Shown here in pieces: positions 1 to 3,975 of a DNA stretch of 5,966 bases; the first letter of the stretch is position 1; every line of letters begins with the position of its first letter. The stretch covers positions 1-5,966 of the forward strand of contig JBIOUF010000280.1 in assembly GCA_044866695.1 (NCBI GenBank). Direction: 5' to 3'. The notes beneath the pieces are model-generated. The model saw nothing but the letters and a program-made list of their open reading frames with translations. It searched no databases and was not told the DNA's origin. The position numbers were made by a program, and so were the translations under genes. The stretch comes from JBIOUF01 sp044866695. GTDB lineage: Bacteria; Actinomycetota; Actinomycetes; Propionibacteriales; Nocardioidaceae.

Positions 1-53
1 GCATCCGCGACGCGGGGCTCGGCCCACAGCGAGCGCAGGGCGGTGGTGACCAC
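1..53 (-). CDS. N-terminal fragment of a probable sensor histidine kinase (partial)
   Basis: Only about 17 codons are visible; the gene runs off the left edge. From a GTG at 53-51 the minus strand reads (M)VTTALRSLWAEPRVAD. The LR-x-LWAEPR pattern resembles, from memory, the start of actinobacterial membrane-bound sensor histidine kinases of the NarX/DesK-like type, in which a short cytoplasmic tail precedes the first membrane helix. Such kinases are often found next to ABC exporter operons, and this fragment is divergent from one, which fits. No strong Shine-Dalgarno sequence is visible upstream; there are only G-rich stretches. The fragment is too short to prove the family, and it could be another membrane protein or a chance open frame. 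What is seen is the short open frame and motif; the kinase call is inference. Confidence 0.35.
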   Translation of the reverse strand, partial: MVTTALRSLWAEPRVAD

Positions 54-65
54 CCACCCAGCCTA

Positions 66-90
66 GGGACCGCCGAGGCCTCGGGGACCG
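66..90. promoter_or_regulatory. Palindrome flanked by direct repeats in the divergent spacer (candidate operator)
   Basis: The 131-bp spacer between the left-edge fragment and the ABC operon holds a perfect 12-bp palindrome, CCGAGGCCTCGG (73-84). It is overlapped by two copies of GGGACCG at 66-72 and 84-90, 18 bp apart. A second dyad, GCGGCC-G-GGCCGC, lies at 152-164, just before the ribosome binding site of the ATPase gene. Either could be a repressor site for the divergent promoters. No convincing -10/-35 pair is visible, and GC-rich DNA makes such palindromes by chance fairly often. Confidence 0.2.
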
Positions 91-184
91 ACCGAAAGAA
101 CGAGACCCCGCTCCTCCCAACGGCCGAGGCGGCTCCGGCCTCGACGCCGATGCGGCCGGGCCGCGACGCGGTGAGGGTTGTCCC

Positions 185-1084
185 ATGATCACTGTCGAGT
201 CACTGACCCGGAGGTACGCCGGCTTCACCGCCGTCGACAACGTCTCCTTCACAGCCCAGTCCGGTCGCGTCACCGGCTTCCTCGGCCCGAACGGCGCCGG
301 CAAGTCCACCACGATGCGCGTCATGGTGGGTCTGACCGTCCCGACGTCCGGCACCGCGACCATCGACGGCGTCCGGTTCGCCGACCTCCCCAACCCCGGC
401 CTCGAGGTGGGCGTCCTGCTCGACGCCTCGGCCCAGCACGCCGGCCGCACCGGACGCGAGATCCTCACCATTGCCTCCGACACCATGGGCCTGCCCCGCA
501 CCCGGGTCGACGAGATGATCGAGCTCGTCAGCCTGACCCCCACCGAGGCCAAGCGCCGGGTGCGCAACTACTCCCTCGGGATGCGTCAACGCCTCGGCAT
601 CGCCACCGCACTCCTCGGAGACCCCAAGGTGCTGATCCTCGACGAGCCCGCCAACGGCCTCGACCCCGCCGGGATCCGGTGGATGCGCGACCTGCTGACG
701 GGCTTCGCCAGCCAAGGCGGCACCGTCCTGTTGTCCTCGCACCTGCTGCACGAGATCGAGGTCATCGCCGACGACCTGGTCGTGATCGGGAACGGCAAGA
801 TCGTCGCGTCCGGCAGCAAGGAAGAGCTCCTCGCCGCGGCCGGGACGCTCGCCCGCGCGACGTCACCGCGCGACCTCGCGCACGCCCTCGAGCAGGCCGG
901 GATCCCCAGCACGCTCGCAGGGGACGGCTCGGTCCGCACCGACGCCGACCCCGCTCGGGTCGGGGCCGTGGCCCTGACCGCCGGCATTGCCCTCACCGAG
1001 CTCCGGTCCGCCGAGGGCGCCGGCCTCGAAGACATGTTCTTGTCGCTCACTGCCGACATCCAACGCGAAGGAGTTGCGGCATGA
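185..1084 (+). CDS. ABC transporter ATP-binding protein (DrrA/BcrA-like exporter ATPase)
   Basis: This is the 299-residue cytoplasmic ATPase subunit of an ABC exporter, which hydrolyses ATP to drive its partner permease. All the nucleotide-binding motifs are present in order: Walker A GPNGAGKST (residues 34-42), a signature in the YSLGMRQRLGIA form (129-140), Walker B with VLILDEPANGLDP (149-161) and the H-switch histidine in SSHLLHE (184-190). The YSLGM signature and a C-terminal extension of about 80 residues are typical of the DrrA/BcrA/CcmA-like group that pairs with ABC-2 permeases. The ATG at 185 is chosen because GGTGAGGG (170-177) lies 7 nt upstream and the protein begins in the usual MITVESLTRRY style. 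The stop overlaps the next start (ATGA at 1081-1084), so the two genes are translationally coupled. The substrate cannot be read from the sequence; drug, lipid or peptide export are all possible. Confidence 0.95.
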   Translation: MITVESLTRRYAGFTAVDNVSFTAQSGRVTGFLGPNGAGKSTTMRVMVGLTVPTSGTATIDGVRFADLPNPGLEVGVLLDASAQHAGRTGREILTIASDTMGLPRTRVDEMIELVSLTPTEAKRRVRNYSLGMRQRLGIATALLGDPKVLILDEPANGLDPAGIRWMRDLLTGFASQGGTVLLSSHLLHEIEVIADDLVVIGNGKIVASGSKEELLAAAGTLARATSPRDLAHALEQAGIPSTLAGDGSVRTDADPARVGAVALTAGIALTELRSAEGAGLEDMFLSLTADIQREGVAA

Positions 1085-1896
1085 CCGCCACGATCGTCCC
1101 GCCGCCCACCACCACGGAGGCCGCACCGGCCCGCCGGACCGCCCGTCCCATCCCGAGCACCCGGCTCGTCAAGATCGAGCTGCGCAAGATGTTCACCACC
1201 CGCTCCGGATTCTGGATGCTCATCAGCATCGGCGTCCTGTCGGTCATCGCAACCGGGGCGGTTATCATCTTCGCTCCCGACAGCGCCATCACCTACGCGA
1301 ACTTCTCCGGGGCGATCGGCCTCCCGATGTCGGTGATCTTGCCCATGATCGCGATCCTGGCCGTCACGAGTGAGTGGAGCCAGCGCAGCGGACTCACCAC
1401 GTTCACCCTGGTGCCGAGCCGCGGACACGTGATCGGCGCCAAGGCGATCGCGACCCTCCTCGTGGGCCTCGGCTCCATGACCGTCACCTTCGCGGTTGGC
1501 GCCCTCGGCAACGTGGCCGGTTCCGCACTCGCCGGCGTCGACACCGTGTGGGACATTTCTTTGTCCATGGCGCCCCAGATGGTGCTCGGCGACCTGGTCG
1601 GAATGGCCATCGGCTTCACCCTCGGTGTCGTGCTGCGCAACTCCGCGGCCGCGATCGTGGGCTACTTCGTCGTCTCATTCGTCATGCCGGGCGTCCTCGT
1701 CCTCCTGGCCCAGGTGCGCTCCTGGTTCGAGGACCTGCAGCCGTGGATCGACTGGAACAAGACGCAGGTGGTGCTCTTCGATGGCGCCACGAACACCGGC
1801 AAGGAGTGGGCGATGCTCGGCTCGACCACGATGATCTGGATCGTCATTCCCCTCGTTGTCGGGCTGCTCTCCCTGCGCCGCTCCGAGGTCAAGTAG
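1081..1896 (+). CDS. ABC-2 type transporter permease subunit
   Basis: This is the 271-residue membrane subunit paired with the ATPase encoded just upstream. About 36 polar, Pro/Ala/Thr-rich residues come first, followed by about six hydrophobic helices at roughly residues 44-64, 78-97, 119-143, 166-186, 190-211 and 246-265. The stretch TSEWSQRSGLTTFTLVPSR (97-115) after the second helix is characteristic of ABC-2 family permeases from actinobacteria. The protein ends in a short basic tail. The start at 1081 is preferred because AAGGAG (1068-1073) sits 7 nt upstream and the start overlaps the ATPase stop as ATGA. The frame is open further upstream, but that part lies inside the ATPase gene and reads as low-complexity Arg/Pro sequence, so it is not real. 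Intact; substrate unknown. Confidence 0.93.
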   Translation: MTATIVPPPTTTEAAPARRTARPIPSTRLVKIELRKMFTTRSGFWMLISIGVLSVIATGAVIIFAPDSAITYANFSGAIGLPMSVILPMIAILAVTSEWSQRSGLTTFTLVPSRGHVIGAKAIATLLVGLGSMTVTFAVGALGNVAGSALAGVDTVWDISLSMAPQMVLGDLVGMAIGFTLGVVLRNSAAAIVGYFVVSFVMPGVLVLLAQVRSWFEDLQPWIDWNKTQVVLFDGATNTGKEWAMLGSTTMIWIVIPLVVGLLSLRRSEVK

Positions 1897-1915
1897 TCAC
1901 ACACACGGGCGGCGC

Positions 1916-1945
1916 TATCCGGAACTCATCTGTGCGTTCCGGATA
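1916..1945. terminator. Perfect 10-bp inverted repeat after the ABC operon (candidate terminator)
   Basis: TATCCGGAAC (1916-1925) and GTTCCGGATA (1936-1945) are exact inverted copies around a 10-nt loop, starting 19 nt after the permease stop. The position suggests a transcription terminator. There is no T-run after the stem on either strand, as is common for actinobacterial terminator-like hairpins. The same symmetry, with half-site centres 20 bp apart, would also fit a dimeric repressor operator, so the role is unproven. Confidence 0.45.
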
Positions 1946-2016
1946 CCCCCGTTTCGCGGAGTGGCCATGCTGTCTCCCTGTTCGGGATGACGGGCATCGG
2001 CCCTGACCTGCAGGTT

Positions 2017-2053
2017 TGGTGGAGCTGAGGGGACTCGAACCCCTGACCTTCTC
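2017..2053 (-). other. tRNA-Ala 3' fragment, candidate attachment (att) site of an integrated element
   Basis: Read on the minus strand, this carries the 3' part of a tRNA: variable loop AGGTC, T stem-loop AGGGG-TTCGAGT-CCCCT (2044-2028), acceptor 3' strand CAGCTCC (2027-2021), discriminator A73 (2020) and encoded CCA (2019-2017). Acceptor position 70 is U and position 73 is A, as expected for tRNA-Ala with its G3:U70 identity pair. Upstream on the same strand there is no D arm, anticodon arm or 5' acceptor strand, so this is not a working gene. Tyrosine integrases commonly insert elements into tRNA 3' ends and leave such a displaced 3' fragment at the far boundary. The fragment's 3' end points left, so the inserted DNA should lie to the right. 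The right limit is approximate: tRNA identity is clear to about 2049 and possible to 2053. Confidence 0.75.
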
Positions 2054-2338
2054 AGATGGACAGTGCCCCTGGAGACCTCGGAGGTTCTCTGCCTGCTCGG
2101 TGCCAAACTCGCTCAATCTGAAGCCCTGCAACGGATCGAGCCGCGTGTTGGCCCTCAGCCTACCCCTCTGGTTCGGAACACCTAGGGCCATCTCGGACCA
2201 CCTTTGTGGTGACTTTATGGTGAGCTGCCCTCGGGTGGCAGTTGTTCCGGGCGGCGTCAGAGCCCACGGCGACGCGCTGCGTCCATTGCGGCGTCGTTCC
2301 CGCCTTCGGTCAAGAGCCACCTGCTCGTCTGTGCGGGC
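2054..2338. other. Gene-free stretch between the tRNA-Ala fragment and the metal-resistance genes
   Basis: I find no convincing coding sequence, RNA gene or insertion sequence here. Open frames that cross it have no recognisable domains and read through the tRNA remnant. Small dyads are present: ACCAC-CTTT-GTGGT (2197-2210), CGACGC and GCGTCG with a 15-nt loop (2270-2275 and 2291-2296), and an imperfect GAGACCT/AGGTTCTC pair near 2072-2089. The dyad at 2270-2296 lies about 43 bp beyond the stop of the minus-strand metal operon and could help end its transcript, but it has no T-run. If the tRNA fragment is an att site, integrase arm-binding sites would be expected in this stretch; I cannot identify them by eye. 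Confidence 0.4.
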
Positions 2339-3220
2339 TTATTGGGCTGGGGCTCCCAGGTCATCCCAGGTGCGTCCGTCGTCCGTCGATCGGAAGATGC
2401 TCTGGCTGGTGGCGACGTGCCACGAACCTGTGGCGACGTCCAGCGCCTGCGGATCGCCCGGTGGCCCTTCGACCGGTCGCCATGTCTGAGCCTCGTCGTC
2501 GCTGAGGTAGAGCGCGCCGTCCTGCGCGAGCCCGACCAGCAGATCGGCCTCGGGCCAGTCGATGAAGACCAGCGGGGGTGTCCCCTCGATGGGTCGTGCA
2601 TCGTCGCCTTCCGTGGAGTACTCGACGATCGACCCCTGTGGCGTGGTTGCCAGGACTCTCGTGTGGTCGGACGGGTTCATCGCAAGGTCGACCACCTCGG
2701 CCTTCGCCAAAAGCCGCCAGTCCTTGCCATCCGGAGACGCCAGCAGCTGACCCGTGAGCGAGTCGTAGCCGACGATCAGATCGGCGGTCGCCTCGAGGGC
2801 GTGGAAGTCCGCCTTCCCCTGCAGCGACAAGGGCGACCAGGTTTCCGCGGCATCGGTCGACTCGATGAGTCCCAGGTGCGCCGGGAGATCCTCGTCCAGG
2901 TCCGGGTGCCCGCTGCCGAGGAACCGATTCGGTCCCACGACGGTGAAGGCCATGGTGTCCTGCCAACGGTCCGCCACTCGCTCAGCGGTCCCCTCCTCAC
3001 GAAGCCGGAACACCCCGAAGTGGGACGCCGCGTAAAGCGTCCCGTCGGCAGGATCCGTACCCAGCCCGTGGACGTGGCCGAGCTCCTCGGACCTAGACCC
3101 GGATTCGGCGGAGTCTCCCGGATCAGTGCCGCACCCGGTAAGGAGAAGTCCCCCGGCAATGATCAGCCAGACAGGCAAAGTACGACGTGGCACGGGGATG
3201 ACCTTAGGTTGTCGCGCCAT
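2339..3220 (-). CDS. Beta-propeller lipoprotein, F510_1955-type 'glycosylhydrolase' family
   Basis: This encodes a 293-residue exported lipoprotein. A basic N-terminus, a hydrophobic core and the lipobox LLTGC with Cys30 (in the ATG numbering) predict anchoring on the outer face of the membrane. The mature part has four Asp-box-like motifs, STDAAETW (121-128), SPDGKDW (162-168), SDDEAQTW (240-247) and STDDGRTW (278-285), as in BNR/sialidase-type beta-propellers. The GHVHGLG, SGHPDL and DFHALE segments match, from memory, the family named F510_1955 glycosylhydrolase. No enzyme activity is evident, and the metal-gene neighbourhood argues for a metal-related role (inference). It lies 42 nt after the DUF305 gene on the same strand, so the two are probably co-transcribed. 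The ATG at 3220 has only GAGGA 15 nt upstream; the GTG nine codons in (3193) has AAGG at better spacing and keeps the signal peptide, so it is a serious alternative start. Confidence 0.8.
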   Translation of the reverse strand: MARQPKVIPVPRRTLPVWLIIAGGLLLTGCGTDPGDSAESGSRSEELGHVHGLGTDPADGTLYAASHFGVFRLREEGTAERVADRWQDTMAFTVVGPNRFLGSGHPDLDEDLPAHLGLIESTDAAETWSPLSLQGKADFHALEATADLIVGYDSLTGQLLASPDGKDWRLLAKAEVVDLAMNPSDHTRVLATTPQGSIVEYSTEGDDARPIEGTPPLVFIDWPEADLLVGLAQDGALYLSDDEAQTWRPVEGPPGDPQALDVATGSWHVATSQSIFRSTDDGRTWDDLGAPAQ

Positions 3221-3262
3221 GGCGCTGCCGCGATGTCCTCATCGGTGACCGCGTTCGCCTGG

Positions 3263-3850
3263 CTATGACCCGAGGAGTTGCTGCATCTGGGCGATCTCGG
3301 CTTCTTGATCGCTGATGATCTTCTTTGCCAGGGCCACGGCATCCGGGTTCTCGCCTTCATCGGCCTCCACCTGGGCCATTTCGACGGCGCCTTCGTGGTG
3401 CTCGATCATCATCTCGAGGAACATCCGGTCCCAGTCAGCGCCTGAGGCCCCCATCAGGTCGTTCATCTCAGCCTCGTCCATCATGCCTGGCATCTCGCTG
3501 TCGGAGCCGTGACCCATGTCCCCGTGGTCCATCCCGCCGGAGGGGGCTTCCTCCTCGCCCCATTCCTCGAGCCAGCCTTGCAGGGTGTCGATCTCGGGGG
3601 CCTGCGCCGCCTCGATGTTCTCGGCGAGCTCCAGGACCTCACTGCTGTCCGCCCGGTCCTGCGCCAGCTCCGCCATCTCCACTGCCTGCTCGTGGTGAGG
3701 GATCATCTGCTGCGCGAAGGTGACGTCAGCGTCGTTGAAGGCACTGCTGTTGGTGCTGCCTGTCGTCGCGTCGTCTGCGTCCTCTCCGCAGGCGGTCAGC
3801 GTCAGGCCCGCGGTGGCCAGCAGGGCGATCGCAGCCAGCGTCTTCCTCAT
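3263..3850 (-). CDS. DUF305 domain-containing lipoprotein (putative metal-binding)
   Basis: This encodes a 195-residue exported lipoprotein with lipobox LTAC (Cys21) after a short signal peptide. The rest is a helical DUF305 (ferritin-like fold) domain with the family's two internal repeats: QQMIPHHEQAVEMA (47-60, HH at 52-53) and EMMIEHHEGAVEMA (146-159, HH at 151-152). Between them is an acidic segment and a Met/His-rich linker (107-124, MDHGDMGHG then EMPGMM), a plausible copper ligand set. DUF305 proteins often accompany copper and other metal resistance genes, but their biochemical role is not well established. The ATG at 3850 is chosen over in-frame ATGs at 3862 and 3922 because GGAG (3860-3857) lies 6 nt upstream and it gives a clean signal peptide; at 3862 the SD-like AGAGG would abut the start. 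It lies between the ATPase gene (125-bp gap) and the propeller gene (42-bp gap). Confidence 0.9.
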   Translation of the reverse strand: MRKTLAAIALLATAGLTLTACGEDADDATTGSTNSSAFNDADVTFAQQMIPHHEQAVEMAELAQDRADSSEVLELAENIEAAQAPEIDTLQGWLEEWGEEEAPSGGMDHGDMGHGSDSEMPGMMDEAEMNDLMGASGADWDRMFLEMMIEHHEGAVEMAQVEADEGENPDAVALAKKIISDQEAEIAQMQQLLGS

Positions 3851-3873
3851 CGAGATCTCCATCCTCTGTGCGG

Positions 3874-3893
3874 CGGCGCGCCGAGGCGCGCCG
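3874..3893. promoter_or_regulatory. Two GGCGCGCC palindromes one helical turn apart (leader hairpin or operator)
   Basis: GGCGCGCC occurs at 3875-3882 and 3885-3892, each an 8-bp palindrome, with a period of 10 bp. Together with the flanking bases they form one larger inverted repeat, CGGCGCGCC-GA-GGCGCGCCG. It sits 24 bp upstream of the DUF305 start codon, so in RNA it would be a very stable hairpin just before the ribosome binding site. It could be an operator for a dimeric repressor, a leader hairpin that slows translation, or partial termination between the ATPase and the lipoproteins. Confidence 0.35.
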
Positions 3894-3908
3894 TTGTCCC
3901 TGCGATCC

Positions 3909-3947
3909 TGACCTCCCCACATGGAGAGTCCAACGGGATCAGGTCAA
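3909..3947 (-). promoter_or_regulatory. Candidate internal promoter/operator upstream of the DUF305 gene
   Basis: On the minus strand TTGACC (3947-3942) matches a -35 box. With a 17-bp spacer the -10 position would be CCATGT (3924-3919), which is weak. TGACCT (3946-3941) is mirrored by AGGTCA (3914-3909), giving a dyad spanning 38 bp. The 125-bp spacer between the ATPase stop and the DUF305 start is long for a tight operon, which leaves room for a separate metal-controlled promoter. There is no clear MerR-type dyad between the boxes, and no regulator gene is in the window. Confidence 0.22.
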
Positions 3948-3975
3948 GATTCGCTGAAGAAGTGGGGCACGGGAC

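Noticed and set aside
178..1080. Upstream in-frame extension of the permease from a TTG at 178 (572-residue product)
   Set aside because: It overlaps the clearly real ATPase gene in another frame and reads as Arg/Pro-rich shadow sequence; AAGGAG followed by ATG at 1081 is the natural start.
2017..2092. A complete tRNA-Ala gene on the minus strand
   Set aside because: The 5' half does not match a tRNA: no acceptor partner for CAGCTCC at the right distance, no D arm and no anticodon arm.
1889..2320. Minus-strand open frame containing VRGSSPLSSTK
   Set aside because: Translation through the tRNA remnant itself; no domain, no ribosome binding site, and it overlaps the permease end.
2016..2489. 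Plus-strand open frame beginning MVELRGLEPLTF
   Set aside because: This is a known type of artefact frame that reads antisense through a tRNA T arm; the rest has no domain and overlaps the propeller gene.
2342..3268. 308-residue plus-strand open frame antisense to the propeller lipoprotein
   Set aside because: No recognisable domain; the opposite strand has a signal peptide, lipobox and repeated Asp boxes.
3851..3922. Longer DUF305 protein starting at the ATG at 3922
   Set aside because: The extra residues are charged and hide the signal peptide, and they run through the GGCGCGCC repeats; ATG 3850 has a good GGAG site.
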